Under the pieces are notes generated by a model. The model saw only the letters and a list, made by a program, of their open reading frames with translations, was not told the DNA's origin and ran no database searches. Positions 49,986 through 59,453 of a stretch of 64,000 bases of DNA are shown piece after piece (positions within the stretch are counted from its first letter, which is position 1; each line of letters starts with the position of its first letter). The position numbers and the translations under genes were made by a program. This stretch comes from Cryobacterium sp. PH31-L1 (GTDB taxonomy: Bacteria > Actinomycetota > Actinomycetes > Actinomycetales > Microbacteriaceae). Location: contig NZ_JASISM010000001.1 in the NCBI RefSeq assembly GCF_030063145.1, positions 434,001 through 498,000 of the forward strand. The letters are read 5' to 3'.

Positions 49986-50821
49986 CCGGGCCGCAGCTGT
50001 CTCCGTCGACGATCGCGGCGGGCGTTCGTCCGCCGCGGGCGTTGGGCAGTTTGTATGCCGGAAACGCGCGCAGTGTGATGGCGCGCGGCTGGCGGGCCAC
50101 CCGCAGCACCAACTCGCTCGTCGTGCTGAGCGGCTTCGTCGAGCCCATCTTCTACCTGTTGTCGATGGGTGTCGGCCTCGGGGCATTGATCGGGCAGGTG
50201 CAGACCGCCGACGGCACCCAGGTGCCGTACGCGGCGTTCATCGCCCCGGCCCTGCTCGCCGTCGCCGCGATGAACGGCGCGATCTACGACTCGACCTGGA
50301 ACGTGTTCTTCAAGATGCAGTTCGCCAAGCTCTATGAGGGGATGCTGTCGACCTCGCTCGGCCCGCTCGACGTTGCGCTCGGCGAGATCTCGCTTGCCCT
50401 GTTGCGCGGGCTGCTCTACGCGACCGGATTCATGCTCGTGATGCAGGCGCTTGGCCTGAACCTGTCCTGGTGGGCGCTGCTCGCCCTACCCGCCGTGTTA
50501 CTCATCGCGTTCGGATTCGCAAGCGTTGGCATGGCGGTCACGAGTTACATGAAGACGTTTCAGCAGATGGACTGGATCAACTTCGTGCTGCTGCCGATGT
50601 TTTTGTTCTCGGCCACGTTCTACCCGCTGAGTGTCTACCCGCAGGGAATCCAATATGTGATCCAGGCGCTGCCGCTCTGGCACGGCGTGGAGTTGGTGCG
50701 GGCCCTGACCACCGGCCAGGTCAACCTTGGGCTGCTTTGGCACGTGCTCTACTACGCCGTGATGATCGTGGTTGGCCTGTTCGCGACCACCCGCCGCCTC
50801 AAAGCCCTCTTCCTGAACTGA
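49982..50821 (+). CDS. ABC-2-type transporter permease (NodJ-like), second subunit
   Basis: A 279-residue six-helix membrane protein homologous to the preceding subunit: GFVEPIFYLLSMGVGLGALIG, FIAPALLAVAAMNGAIYDSTWNVFFKM, and FVLLPMFLFSATFYPLSVYPQGIQYVIQALPLWHGVELVRAL. The GTG start overlaps the previous stop (GTGA). Two different permease subunits with one ATPase imply a heterodimeric membrane part. A hairpin terminator follows directly. Confidence 0.88.
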   Translation: MTGPQLSPSTIAAGVRPPRALGSLYAGNARSVMARGWRATRSTNSLVVLSGFVEPIFYLLSMGVGLGALIGQVQTADGTQVPYAAFIAPALLAVAAMNGAIYDSTWNVFFKMQFAKLYEGMLSTSLGPLDVALGEISLALLRGLLYATGFMLVMQALGLNLSWWALLALPAVLLIAFGFASVGMAVTSYMKTFQQMDWINFVLLPMFLFSATFYPLSVYPQGIQYVIQALPLWHGVELVRALTTGQVNLGLLWHVLYYAVMIVVGLFATTRRLKALFLN

Positions 50822-50825
50822 CAAC

Positions 50826-50854
50826 GCTCCCCCCACGCCGAGCGTGAGGGGAGC
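50826..50854. terminator. Hairpin between the ABC operon and the convergent MHS gene
   Basis: GCTCCCC...CACG pairs with CGTG...GGGGAGC, ending directly at an AGCGGATGCC word. It lies 5 bp after the permease stop and 21 bp before the stop of the convergent transporter gene, so it may serve both. Confidence 0.55.
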
Positions 50855-50874
50855 GGATGCCGTACCGAGAGAAT

Positions 50875-52233
50875 TCAGCGGTGCAGGTCTAGATCCTTGG
50901 TTTCGCGGCTCAGGATAAGCGCGATCAGGGTGATGACACCCATTACCGAGAGGTAGATGCCGACCCAGAACGGGCTGCCCTCGCCGATCGTCCAGAGCCA
51001 GACGGCGATGAACGGGGCGACGGCGGCACCCAGAATGGAGCTCATGTTGTAGGCGAACGCAGAGCCGGTGTAGCGCACATTCGTCGGGAACAGCTCCGGC
51101 AGCAGTGCGCCCATCGGGCCGAAGGTCATGCCCATGAGCGAGAAGCCCACGATGAGGAAAAGCATCACGCTGAGGTCACCGGCACCGAGCAACGGTACGA
51201 AGAGGAACCCGAACACGATGATGAACAGGGTCACGATGATGAGCGTCTTGCGACGTCCGTGCTTATCCGCCCAGGGTCCGGAGGCGAGGGTGAAGATTCC
51301 GAAGAACACTACGCCGAGAATCATCATGAGAATGAAACTGTTGTAGGTGAAGCCGAGCCCGGGAACCTCGGCATCGGTGGCGGCACGACCGTAGCTCAGA
51401 GTGAAGGTGGTCATCAGGTAGAACAGCACGTAGGTGGCCAGCATGATGAACGTGCCGAGGATGAGTTCGCGCCAGTTGCTCTTGAACACGGCCGCGAGCG
51501 GCAGCTTCTCAACCCTGTCAGCCTTGACGACCTTGGTGAAGACGTCACTTTCCACCAGGCGCAGACGCACCCAGAGTCCGACGATGACCATCACGGCCGA
51601 GAACAGGAAAGGCACGCGCCAGGCCCACTCGAGGAACGCCTCAGACGGACGGGTCGGGTCGGTCGACGGCAGCGCGAGGGCGAGGGCGAGGCCGAGGAAC
51701 AGGCCGTTGGCAATGATGAAGCCGAGCGGGGCGCCGACCTGCGGGAAGGTGCCGTACCAGGCGCGCTTGCCGACCGGAGCGTTCTCTGTTGCAACCAGCG
51801 CCGCGCCGCTCCACTCCCCGCCGAGGGCGAAGCCCTGGGCGAGGCGCAGGATGACGAGCATCAGCGGTGCCCACCAGCCGATCATGGCGTAGGTCGGCAG
51901 CAGGCCGATCAAAAAGGTCGCGATTCCCATCGTGAGCAGCGCGCCGACCAGGGTGGCCTTGCGTCCCTTGCGGTCACCGAAGTGGCCGAAGAACAGCGCG
52001 CCGATCGGGCGGGCCACCATTGCGGCGCCGAAGACGGCGAAGGAGGCCAGCAGGGCCGTCGTTTCGTTGCCGGTGGGAAAGAACAGGTGCGGGAAGACCA
52101 GCACTGCGGCCGTCGCGTAGACGTAGAAGTCGTAGAACTCAATGGTTGTGCCGATGAGGCTCGCCATGATGACGCGGCTCTTCGGATTCAGCGGGGTGGT
52201 CGGCGTCGAAACTGACGCTGTGGATGTTGACAT
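50875..52233 (-). CDS. MFS transporter, metabolite:H+ symporter (MHS) family
   Basis: A 452-residue 12-helix transporter: ASLIGTTIEFYDFYVYATAAVLVFPHLFFP, ARPIGALFFGHFGDRKGRKATL, LRLAQGFALGGEWSGAALVATENAP and PLGAGDL-adjacent helices match MHS importers such as those for shikimate, proline/betaine or dicarboxylates. It is a distant paralogue of the transporter at 16330-17676. The substrate cannot be read from sequence or neighbours. Confidence 0.85.
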   Translation of the reverse strand: MSTSTASVSTPTTPLNPKSRVIMASLIGTTIEFYDFYVYATAAVLVFPHLFFPTGNETTALLASFAVFGAAMVARPIGALFFGHFGDRKGRKATLVGALLTMGIATFLIGLLPTYAMIGWWAPLMLVILRLAQGFALGGEWSGAALVATENAPVGKRAWYGTFPQVGAPLGFIIANGLFLGLALALALPSTDPTRPSEAFLEWAWRVPFLFSAVMVIVGLWVRLRLVESDVFTKVVKADRVEKLPLAAVFKSNWRELILGTFIMLATYVLFYLMTTFTLSYGRAATDAEVPGLGFTYNSFILMMILGVVFFGIFTLASGPWADKHGRRKTLIIVTLFIIVFGFLFVPLLGAGDLSVMLFLIVGFSLMGMTFGPMGALLPELFPTNVRYTGSAFAYNMSSILGAAVAPFIAVWLWTIGEGSPFWVGIYLSVMGVITLIALILSRETKDLDLHR

Positions 52234-52374
52234 GAGGGTGGAACGCTCCGGTGGGATGGCTGGGCGCCGACGAAACCCGCAAGTCGATCAGACTTCCCGC
52301 GGAAGCGTTTACGCACGAATAGTGGTGTGGCCGCGTGTAGAGGTCACAAAATACCTTAGCCCGCTTTCGCGCAG

Positions 52375-52731
52375 TTACTTCCAGAGCACCGCGATGGCTA
52401 CGTTGGCCAGGGTCAGGGCGCCAATGGCCCAGAGCACGAGCGATGACACGGCAGGCTTCTTGCGGTTGACGATCACGAGCACGGTGATCACAATGAGCAC
52501 GACCAGCTTGACGCCGATTTTGGCATTGTCGATGTGGCCGAGCGAACCCATCTCGATGATGCCGACGAGCAGCACGCCGGTGACCAGCTGGGTCAGAGCA
52601 CCGTGGAACATCGCGGCGACGACGGTGCCCTTGCCGGCAATGATCGGCTTGATCTGCACGAGAAAGCCGCCGAGCAGTGAGGCGAGGCCGACGAAGTGCA
52701 AAATGAGCAGAATATTGCGTAGAAGGTCCAT
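52375..52731 (-). CDS. Conserved small actinobacterial membrane protein
   Basis: A 118-residue protein with four membrane segments (ILLILHFVGLASLLGGFLV, GALTQLVTGVLLVGIIEM, IGVKLVVLIVITVLVIV, LVLWAIGALTLANVAIAVLW). The helix-1 HFVGL and the spacing of the segments recall small actinobacterial membrane proteins of unknown function and, loosely, CopD/DUF2269-type proteins. It lies 24 bp before ribH's end on the same strand, downstream of the riboflavin operon, and may be read through from it. Confidence 0.65.
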   Translation of the reverse strand: MDLLRNILLILHFVGLASLLGGFLVQIKPIIAGKGTVVAAMFHGALTQLVTGVLLVGIIEMGSLGHIDNAKIGVKLVVLIVITVLVIVNRKKPAVSSLVLWAIGALTLANVAIAVLWK

Positions 52732-52755
52732 GCGTTCAGCCTATGGCACCACAAA

Positions 52756-53232
52756 TTACCCGATGTGCCCGCGCAGCTCCCTCAACACGAGAGCGGTAGC
52801 GAGGGCAGCGGATGCCGCCTCCTCACCCTTGTCCTCCTTCGAACCGGGCAATCCGGCCCGGTCGAGGCCCTGCTGCTCGTCGTCCAGCGTCAAGACGCCG
52901 AAGCCCACGGGCTTGCCGGCGTCGAGGGCGACGCGAGTGAGGCCATCCGTTGCGGCGTTGGAGACGAACTCGAAGTGGGGGGTGCCGCCGCGAATGATCA
53001 CGCCGAGTGCCACGACCGCGTCGGCCCCGTTTTCGAGGGCGACCTTGCAGGCGACGGGCAGTTCGAAGCTGCCCGGAACGCGCACGAGCGTGAATTCAGC
53101 TCCGCTCGCTTCGAGCACTCGGGTCGCGCCGGCGATGAGGCCATCGGTGATGCCGGTGTGCCACAGACCGGCCACGATGATGATCCGCAGGCCGCGCCCG
53201 TCAACGCTGATTGTGGGTCCGGTTCCAGCCAT
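52756..53232 (-). CDS. ribH: 6,7-dimethyl-8-ribityllumazine synthase
   Basis: Condenses 5-amino-6-ribitylamino-uracil with 3,4-dihydroxy-2-butanone 4-phosphate to lumazine. The 158-residue protein has [17 protein letters not shown], the substrate-binding [38 protein letters not shown] (catalytic His) and [20 protein letters not shown]. Last gene of the rib operon; its ATG overlaps the ribBA stop by one base (TAATG). Confidence 0.95.
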   Translation of the reverse strand: MAGTGPTISVDGRGLRIIIVAGLWHTGITDGLIAGATRVLEASGAEFTLVRVPGSFELPVACKVALENGADAVVALGVIIRGGTPHFEFVSNAATDGLTRVALDAGKPVGFGVLTLDDEQQGLDRAGLPGSKEDKGEEAASAALATALVLRELRGHIG

Positions 53233-54491
53233 TAGGCGATTCCGTTCATGATTTCGATGTTGGAAATGTGGTGACCCATTCGGTCCCGTTTGGTGGCGAC
53301 GTACTCCTCGTTGAACTCGCCGATACCCACGACGAGCGGCACCCGTTCGGACACGGCGACGCCGTGTAGTTCGAGCTGACGCACCTTCTCCGGGTTGTTG
53401 GTGAGCAGCCGCACCGACTGCAGACCCAGATCGTGCAGGATGCTGGTGGCCGCGCCATAATCGCGGCTGTCGCCGGGCAATCCCAGCGCGAGGTTGGCGT
53501 CGAGCGTGTCGAGGCCGTCTTCCTGCAGCTCGTACGCGCGCAGCTTGTTGATGAGGCCGATGCCCCGCCCCTCCTGCCCGCGTAGGTAGACGACGACGCC
53601 CCCTCCCGCCTGGATGATGTCGAGGGAAGCGTCGAGCTGCGGTCCGCACTCGCACTTGAGCGAGCCGAACGCTTCGCCGGTGAGGCACTCGGAGTGCACC
53701 CGCACAATGGCGCCATTGACCGGGGTTCCGGCGACGAAAGCGACGTGGTCGGCACCGGTGGAGCGGTCCCGGTAGGCGCGCACCCGGAAGGCCCCGTGCC
53801 GGGTGGGCACCGTGGTCTCCACCTCGAAGTCCACCCGCGGCGCCTCGATGATGGGGGCGATGGTCGGCAGGGCTTCGTTCGGGTGGAACTCGTCCAGGTA
53901 GCTGATCAGGTCCTTGATCGTGATGACGAGCAGCCCCTCGCGCACACCGAGTTCGAGGAGGCCGGGCAGACGCATCATCTCGCCGTCCTCGGCGACGATC
54001 TCGGCGATCGCGGCGACCGGAACCAGGCCGGCCAGTTTCATGAGGTCGACACCAGCTTCGGTGTGGCCGCCGCGCTCGCGCACGCCGCCGTCGCGGGCCC
54101 GCAGCGGCAGGATATGGCCGGGGCGGTGCAGGCTGGCCGGGGCAGACTGCGGGTCGGCCAGCACCCGCAGGGTGTGCGCGCGGTCGGCGGCACTGATACC
54201 GGTCGACAGCCGGTCGGCGGCATCGACACTCACCGTGTAGTTGGTGCCGAGTGGGTCCTCGTTGTTGAGCACCATCACCGGCAGGTCGAGCTGGTCGGCG
54301 ATCTCGTTGGTCATCGGCGCGCAGATGAATCCGGAGGAGTAGCGCACGGTCCAGGCAATCCACTCCTGCGTGGCCAGCTGGGCGGAGATGATGACATCGC
54401 CCTCGTTTTCGCGGCCCTCGTCGTCGGCGACGATGACCGGTCGGCCGAGGCGCAGGGCGTCGAGTGCGGAGGGAATATCGGCCAGGCTCAT
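53232..54491 (-). CDS. ribBA: Bifunctional 3,4-dihydroxy-2-butanone 4-phosphate synthase / GTP cyclohydrolase II
   Basis: A 419-residue fusion. The N-terminal DHBP-synthase domain shows [15 protein letters not shown], then [21 protein letters not shown] and [18 protein letters not shown]. The C-terminal GTP cyclohydrolase II domain has [25 protein letters not shown] (three zinc-binding Cys), [19 protein letters not shown] and the LLTNNPEKV end. It supplies both precursors of riboflavin. AAGGAG precedes the ATG, which overlaps the ribE stop (ATGA). Confidence 0.95.
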   Translation of the reverse strand: MSLADIPSALDALRLGRPVIVADDEGRENEGDVIISAQLATQEWIAWTVRYSSGFICAPMTNEIADQLDLPVMVLNNEDPLGTNYTVSVDAADRLSTGISAADRAHTLRVLADPQSAPASLHRPGHILPLRARDGGVRERGGHTEAGVDLMKLAGLVPVAAIAEIVAEDGEMMRLPGLLELGVREGLLVITIKDLISYLDEFHPNEALPTIAPIIEAPRVDFEVETTVPTRHGAFRVRAYRDRSTGADHVAFVAGTPVNGAIVRVHSECLTGEAFGSLKCECGPQLDASLDIIQAGGGVVVYLRGQEGRGIGLINKLRAYELQEDGLDTLDANLALGLPGDSRDYGAATSILHDLGLQSVRLLTNNPEKVRQLELHGVAVSERVPLVVGIGEFNEEYVATKRDRMGHHISNIEIMNGIA

Positions 54492-55135
54492 GATGCGCTC
54501 CTTGTTGCTGATTCGGGCTGGAAATTGTGGGTGGCGAGGGCCAGCATCCGTTCGACGTGTCGGGCCAGAATGTCGGTCTCGATGTTGACCCGGTCGCCGA
54601 CGGCGCGTTCGCCGAGTGTCGTGGCGGTGAGGGTCTCCGGAATGAGCGACACCTCGAACCATTGGTTCACATCGGTGGCCGGGCTGATGTTGCTCACGGT
54701 GAGGGAGACGCCGTCGATGGCGATCGACCCCTTGCCGACCACGAGCGGCGCCAGCTCGGCGCTGAGGCTGAACCGCAGCACCCGCCAGGCCTCACCGGGG
54801 GTGACGGTGAGAACGGTGCTCGTGCCGTCGATGTGGCCCTGCACGATGTGGCCGCCGAGTCGTCCGCCCACGAGGGCGGCTCGTTCGAGGTTGACCGTGG
54901 AGCCGACTCTGGCGTCAGACAGGGTCGACATCGACAGGGTCTGCGCCATCACATCCGCGGTGAACGTGTCGGAGGTGCGTTCGACGACGGTGAGGCAGAC
55001 GCCTGCTACGGCGATGGAGTCGCCTCGCAGCGCCCCGTCGACCACGAGTGGGCCGCGGATGGTGAGGCGGGCGGCATCCGCTGTGGTCTCGATGCGCTCG
55101 ATCTGGCCGAGCTCCTCGATGATTCCGGTGAACAT
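54488..55135 (-). CDS. ribE: Riboflavin synthase, alpha subunit
   Basis: Dismutates two lumazine molecules to riboflavin. The 215-residue protein has the two lumazine-binding barrels: [16 protein letters not shown], then [30 protein letters not shown] in the first, and [15 protein letters not shown] with [15 protein letters not shown] in the second. Start at the canonical MFTGIIEE. It follows ribD by 7 bp and overlaps ribBA. Confidence 0.95.
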   Translation of the reverse strand: MFTGIIEELGQIERIETTADAARLTIRGPLVVDGALRGDSIAVAGVCLTVVERTSDTFTADVMAQTLSMSTLSDARVGSTVNLERAALVGGRLGGHIVQGHIDGTSTVLTVTPGEAWRVLRFSLSAELAPLVVGKGSIAIDGVSLTVSNISPATDVNQWFEVSLIPETLTATTLGERAVGDRVNIETDILARHVERMLALATHNFQPESATRSAS

Positions 55136-55142
55136 GGGTTCC

Positions 55143-56177
55143 TTAGGGTGTGAGCGGTCGGGCCACGATGAGAACATCGTCGCCGAGGCGGTCGAGGGAA
55201 TGAATAGAAAGGCGGCGCTGCTCACCGATTGCGGCGACACCGATGTCCGTGAGGGCCAGGCGCGGGCCGCCGATCAGGGTCGGCGCGAGGTAGACGAGGT
55301 ATTCGTCGACGAGCCCGGCGCCCACGAACGCGCTCGCCACGGTTGGGCCGCCCTCGATGAATACGCTGCGTATGGCGCGTTTGTGCAGGTCGGACAGGAG
55401 GCCCGACAGGTCGAGGCCGTCGAAGAACAGCGGGTGCTGCGGGTGCGCAAACAGGGAAGCGGATGCCGGCGCCTCACGTCGCCCGACCACCACGGGCACG
55501 GGCTGTCGGGCGAGGAGCCCACCGTCGGTGTCGCGCGCGGTCAAGGCGGGGTCATCGGCGAGAACGGTGCCGGTGCCCACCAGGATCGCATCGCTGGCGC
55601 TACGACGTCGGTGCACGTCGAGGCGAGCTTCGGCGCCGGTGATCCAGCGGCTGGAGCCGTCGGCGGCGGCGGCCCGACCATCGAGGCTCGATGCCCATTT
55701 GAGCGTGACGAACGGCCGACCGAGGCGGGCTGCGACGAGCCAGTCGCCAAGAAAGGCCTCGCCGACATCGTCGAGGAGTCCGCCCTGCACCTCGATGCCG
55801 GCGGCGCGCAGCCGATCGGCCCCGCCGCAGGAGTGCTCGCCCGGGTCGGTCACCGAGTACACGACGCGAGCCACGCCGGCGTCGATCAGGGCCTCTGCGC
55901 AGGGACCGGTGCGGCCGACATGGTTGCACGGTTCGAGCGTGACAACGACGGTGCTTCCGCGAGCGGCGCCGGCGTCGAGCTGTGCGAGGGCGTCGACCTC
56001 CGCGTGCAGGCTGCCGGCACCACGGTGCCACCCTTCCGCGAGGGTCTCGCCGTTGGCGTTCAGGATGACGCAACCCACCCGCGGGTTGACTCCGGTGGCG
56101 GGGCCCTGGGCGGCCAGTTCGAGGGCGCGGAGCAAGGCGCTCTGCAGACCCACGTTCACCGCCGCGTTGTTGGTCAT
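55143..56177 (-). CDS. ribD: Bifunctional riboflavin-specific deaminase/reductase
   Basis: A 344-residue two-domain enzyme catalysing the deamination and reduction steps after GTP cyclohydrolase II. The zinc-dependent deaminase has HAEVDALAQLDAGAARGSTVVVTLEPCNHVGRTGPCAEALIDAGV (HAE and PCxxxxxxxxC). The reductase domain begins at RPFVTLKWASSLDGRAAAADGSSRWITG and contains DAILVGTGTVLADDPALT and SVFIEGGPTVASAF. First gene of the operon, led by an FMN riboswitch. The ATG has GAGGGCGGG just upstream; the longer frame lies inside the riboswitch. Confidence 0.93.
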   Translation of the reverse strand: MTNNAAVNVGLQSALLRALELAAQGPATGVNPRVGCVILNANGETLAEGWHRGAGSLHAEVDALAQLDAGAARGSTVVVTLEPCNHVGRTGPCAEALIDAGVARVVYSVTDPGEHSCGGADRLRAAGIEVQGGLLDDVGEAFLGDWLVAARLGRPFVTLKWASSLDGRAAAADGSSRWITGAEARLDVHRRRSASDAILVGTGTVLADDPALTARDTDGGLLARQPVPVVVGRREAPASASLFAHPQHPLFFDGLDLSGLLSDLHKRAIRSVFIEGGPTVASAFVGAGLVDEYLVYLAPTLIGGPRLALTDIGVAAIGEQRRLSIHSLDRLGDDVLIVARPLTP

Positions 56178-56269
56178 CCCGCCCTCATCCGTGTCGGACG
56201 AGCTCCGGGGGTGTGGGTGTGCATCATCATGCCTAAAACCCGTCGGTCGACCGCAGGTGCCAACCAACT

Positions 56270-56402
56270 CGTGCGCCTCCCGTCCGGACTTTGACCGTCG
56301 GTGCTGGAGTTTCACCAGCTCAACCGTCGGTCCCTCGTGACAGGGGCTAACGGGTCGCGGACTTTAACCGCCGGTTCGGAATTACACCGACCCCGGAGCA
56401 CG
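56270..56402 (-). ncRNA. FMN riboswitch (RFN element)
   Basis: Read on the minus strand, the conserved RFN core is complete: GGGGTCGGTGTAATTCCGAA, then CCGGCGGTTAAAGTCCGCGA, then CTGGTGAAACTCCAGCACCG, then ACGGTCAAAGTCCGGACGGG. The closing stem is CGTGCTCC with GGGAGGCGCACG. It lies 92 nt upstream of ribD; the interval contains CGGTCGACCG followed by GGGTTTT, a possible expression platform. FMN binding would shut off the ribD-ribE-ribBA-ribH operon. Confidence 0.95.
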
Positions 56403-56463
56403 TGTAGTACTTCTAGTTATAGTGCAACAGCCTGCGAGCCGTGGTATTCCGTTCAATATCCGA

Positions 56464-57438
56464 TCAGTTTGCCTCGACCAGGGCGCGGGCTGTGCTCTCG
56501 TCGACGAACAGGTCGGTGATGAGGTGCGCGGCCAGGGCACCGCGGAGGCTCGCGAGCTTGGAACGGCCGGCCACGACGCAGATGCGGCGCGGGGTGCGGC
56601 GCAGCACGGTGAAGTCCGGGCCGGTGGAGCGTTCGTTCATGGCGATATCGTCGGCTGAACCGTCGGCGCGGTAGAACACTGTCGCAACGTCGCCGACCAC
56701 GCCAGCCGCGCTGAGGGCGTCGAATTCGGCCTGCTCGAGGTAGCCACCGGCGTAGACCCGGCTGATCACGCCGGAGAACGGAGAACCCAAGCCGAACAGG
56801 GCGATATCCATGATTGACTGCATATCGATCAGTCGGCTGATGCTGCGCTCACCCCACAGCGCCTGCTTGGTCGCCGGGTCGTCGAAGAAGGCCGGCACCG
56901 GAAACTGCTGCACGTGCGCGCCGAAGGCCGTTCCGAAACGGCCGAGAATCTCACTCGCGTAGCCGAGACCGGTCGTACGCATGTTTCCCGCCCCATTGAG
57001 CTGCACGATCTGCGAGTTGTGCGTCTGCTTGGGCGTCACGTGTCGGCTGATCGCGTTCATGGTGGATCCCCAGGCGATACCCATGGTCATGTTCGAATCG
57101 AAGTACTGGCCGAGAATTCGTGCAACAGACAGGGCGACACGCTCGAGCCGATCGACATCGCTAGCGCTGTCCGGAACCGGAACGACGTGCGCCGTGATCT
57201 GGAATCGAGCTTCGATCTGCTGCTCGAGGTGGCTCGGGGCATCCAGCGGGGACTTGATTTGTATGTCGACCAGGCCGGTCTCTCGAGCGTGGCTGAGCAG
57301 GCGGGAAACGGACGAACGGGAGGTATGCAGCTCCTGTGCGATGGCATCCATCGTGAGGTCCTGCATGTAGTACAGGTGGGCCGCAGTGAGGGCGTCACGG
57401 CTGCGATCGGACTGCACGGGATCGAGATCGAAGGTCAC
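56464..57438 (-). CDS. SorC/DeoR-type sugar-binding transcriptional regulator
   Basis: A 324-residue SorC-family regulator. The N-terminal helix-turn-helix is ALTAAHLYYMQDLTMDAIAQELHTSRSSVSRLLSHARETGLV; the C-terminal sugar-phosphate-binding domain has GQYFDSNMTMGIAWGSTMNAISRHV and ALFGLGSPFSGVISRVYAGGYL, then RRICVVAGRSKLASLRGAL. The GTG start has AGGAG 5-9 bp upstream. It is divergent from glpD, so it probably controls glycerol genes, responding to a phosphorylated triose or glycerol 3-phosphate; that is inference. Glycerol genes are more often controlled by GlpR or IclR-type proteins. Confidence 0.88.
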   Translation of the reverse strand: MTFDLDPVQSDRSRDALTAAHLYYMQDLTMDAIAQELHTSRSSVSRLLSHARETGLVDIQIKSPLDAPSHLEQQIEARFQITAHVVPVPDSASDVDRLERVALSVARILGQYFDSNMTMGIAWGSTMNAISRHVTPKQTHNSQIVQLNGAGNMRTTGLGYASEILGRFGTAFGAHVQQFPVPAFFDDPATKQALWGERSISRLIDMQSIMDIALFGLGSPFSGVISRVYAGGYLEQAEFDALSAAGVVGDVATVFYRADGSADDIAMNERSTGPDFTVLRRTPRRICVVAGRSKLASLRGALAAHLITDLFVDESTARALVEAN

Positions 57439-57446
57439 GGCGCTCC

Positions 57447-57462
57447 TTGCACGTATGTTCAA
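57447..57462. promoter_or_regulatory. Candidate operator at the sorC-glpD intergenic region
   Basis: TTGCACGTATGTTCAA is an imperfect palindrome (6 of 8 pairs) just upstream of the SorC-type gene start. It shares 11 of 16 positions with the palindrome upstream of glpF. A second weak inverted repeat (TTCAATCCGGTTGAG) overlaps its right end. Confidence 0.4.
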
Positions 57463-57547
57463 TCCGGTTGAGAAATTGTGTCGGACTGTCAGACTGAATC
57501 TATTCACATGGCTTGCCGAGTGCAAGCCCGAGACAGAGGTGACAACA

Positions 57548-59290
57548 ATGTCGTTCTTAAACTCACAGACTTCAACCGCGATCTCCGCTCATCCGAACGC
57601 TCAGGTTCTCATCATCGGCGCCGGCATCAATGGCATCGCCACCTTCCGCGATCTGGCCCTGCAGGGCGTCGACGTGGTCATCGTCGAGAAGAACGACTAC
57701 GTCTCGGGTGCATCATCGGCGAGCTCACACATGATCCACGGCGGAGTGCGTTACCTCGAAAACGGCGAATTCCGCCTGGTCAAGGAATCGGTGACCGAGC
57801 GCAACAGCCTGCTGAAGATCGCGCCGCATTACGTGAAGCCCCTGCAGACCACGATTCCCATCTTCTCCACCTTCTCCGGCGTCATGGCCGCGCCGCTGCG
57901 GTTTCTCACCCACAAGCAGGGCAAGAAGCACGTCGAACGTGGTGCCATGCTCATCAAGCTCGGCATGATGATCTACGACTCCTTCTCCCGCGATGGTGGA
58001 ACGGTGCCGCGCCACGAGTTCAAAGGCCGTACCAAGGCCCTTGCCGCGCTTCCCCTGCTCAACCCCGGACTCAAATACACGGCCACCTACTACGACGCCG
58101 CCATGCACGACCCTGAGCGCCTCGCCCTCGACGTACTGCGCGACGGCCTCGACGCCGGCCCGCATGCCCGCGCCGCCAACTACGTCGAAGCCGCCGGAAT
58201 GGACGAGAACGGCGTGCTGCTGCGCAATACGATCACCGGCGAAGAATTCCGATTCCAAGCGGACGTCGTCGTCAACACGAGCGGTCCTTGGACTGACCTC
58301 ACCAATGACGCCCTCGGCCAGCCGAGCACGTTCATGGGCGGCACCAAGGGCTCACACATTGTGCTCGATAACCCCGAGCTGCTCGCGGCGACCGGCGGCC
58401 GCGAGATCTTCTTCGAGCACGAAGACGGTCGCATCGTGTTGATCTACCCGCTCAAGGGCCGCGTTCTGGTCGGTACCACCGACCTCGAGCACGACATGAG
58501 CAAGCCGATTCGCTGCACCGAACCGGAGACCGATTACTTCTTCGATTTGGTCGCGCACGTTTTCCCAACGGTGAAGGTCGATCGTTCGCACATCGTTTTC
58601 CGCTTTGCCGGTGTGCGTCCGTTGCCCCGCCACGACGATGAGGCCCCCGGTTTCGTCTCCCGCGACTACCGCATCGAGTCTCGTCCGCTGCCCCGTGCCG
58701 GTGTCGAGGACGGCACCCTGCTCAGCCTGGTCGGAGGCAAATGGACCACGTTCCGTGCCCTGGCCGAAAACCTGAGCACCGACATTCTGAAGCTGCTCGG
58801 CCTGCCGCGCACCGTCTCCACCGAGGGCCTCGCCATCGGTGGCGGGCGCAACTTCCCCGCTACGGATGCCACCCACCAGGTTTGGGTCACCGCCCACGGC
58901 GACGAGGTCGGCACCGACCGCGCCGCAGCCCTGCTCGCCCGGTACGGAACGCGGGCCAGCGAGGTCATCGAGTTCTTGACCGACCCAAGCGGTCCGGCGG
59001 ATGCCCCGCTCCAGCACAACGCGGCCTACAGCCGACGCGAGATCGAGTTTCTGGCATCGACCGAGAGCGTCGTGCGCCTGATCGACGTGCTGCTGCGCCG
59101 TACCAGCATGGCCTTCGTCGGTGCCGTGACCACCCCGCTGATCGAAGAGCTAGCCCTCGTCGTCGCCCCGGTGCTCGGCTGGAACGCAGAACGCCGGGCC
59201 GAAGAAATCGAGCTGGCCCGCGGCATCCTGATCGACGTGCACGGGGTCGACCTCGCTGCCGTCGGTGAGGCCGCCGTCCTCGTCGCTTGA
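57548..59290 (+). CDS. glpD: Glycerol-3-phosphate dehydrogenase (FAD)
   Basis: Membrane-associated flavoenzyme that oxidises glycerol 3-phosphate to dihydroxyacetone phosphate. The 580-residue protein shows the FAD-binding VLIIGAGINGIATFRDLALQG, then SGASSASSHMIHGGVRYLENGEFRLVKESVTERN, GKGS-like TKGSHIVLD, IYPLKGRVLVGTTDLEHD and SLVGGKWTTFRALAEN. The start was set at MSFLNSQ; the longer frame overlaps the SorC gene region. Works with GlpF and GlpK encoded just downstream. Confidence 0.93.
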   Translation: MSFLNSQTSTAISAHPNAQVLIIGAGINGIATFRDLALQGVDVVIVEKNDYVSGASSASSHMIHGGVRYLENGEFRLVKESVTERNSLLKIAPHYVKPLQTTIPIFSTFSGVMAAPLRFLTHKQGKKHVERGAMLIKLGMMIYDSFSRDGGTVPRHEFKGRTKALAALPLLNPGLKYTATYYDAAMHDPERLALDVLRDGLDAGPHARAANYVEAAGMDENGVLLRNTITGEEFRFQADVVVNTSGPWTDLTNDALGQPSTFMGGTKGSHIVLDNPELLAATGGREIFFEHEDGRIVLIYPLKGRVLVGTTDLEHDMSKPIRCTEPETDYFFDLVAHVFPTVKVDRSHIVFRFAGVRPLPRHDDEAPGFVSRDYRIESRPLPRAGVEDGTLLSLVGGKWTTFRALAENLSTDILKLLGLPRTVSTEGLAIGGGRNFPATDATHQVWVTAHGDEVGTDRAAALLARYGTRASEVIEFLTDPSGPADAPLQHNAAYSRREIEFLASTESVVRLIDVLLRRTSMAFVGAVTTPLIEELALVVAPVLGWNAERRAEEIELARGILIDVHGVDLAAVGEAAVLVA

Positions 59291-59321
59291 CCCCCGTCCA
59301 GGGCTGACGATTGCCGACAAT

Positions 59322-59337
59322 CTGCACGAACGTGCAG
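59322..59337. promoter_or_regulatory. Candidate operator upstream of glpF
   Basis: CTGCACG-AA-CGTGCAG has perfect 7-bp arms, 32 bp after the glpD stop and 116 bp upstream of glpF. It resembles the site near the SorC-type gene, so the same regulator may bind both. Confidence 0.5.
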
Positions 59338-59453
59338 TGAAAACCGGCTTGCGTCAGCCCGCGCGCCGATACGTTTTAGACACTACGCACGACAGCCGCA
59401 CTCGACAACAAGGTCGAGTCGGTGAACAGCATCACCCCATCTGAAAGGTCAAT

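Noticed and set aside
53694..56294. Very long open frame (866 codons) on the plus strand across the rib genes
   Set aside because: It is the antisense shadow of ribBA, ribE and ribD, all of which have full family motifs on the minus strand; high GC leaves long antisense frames open.
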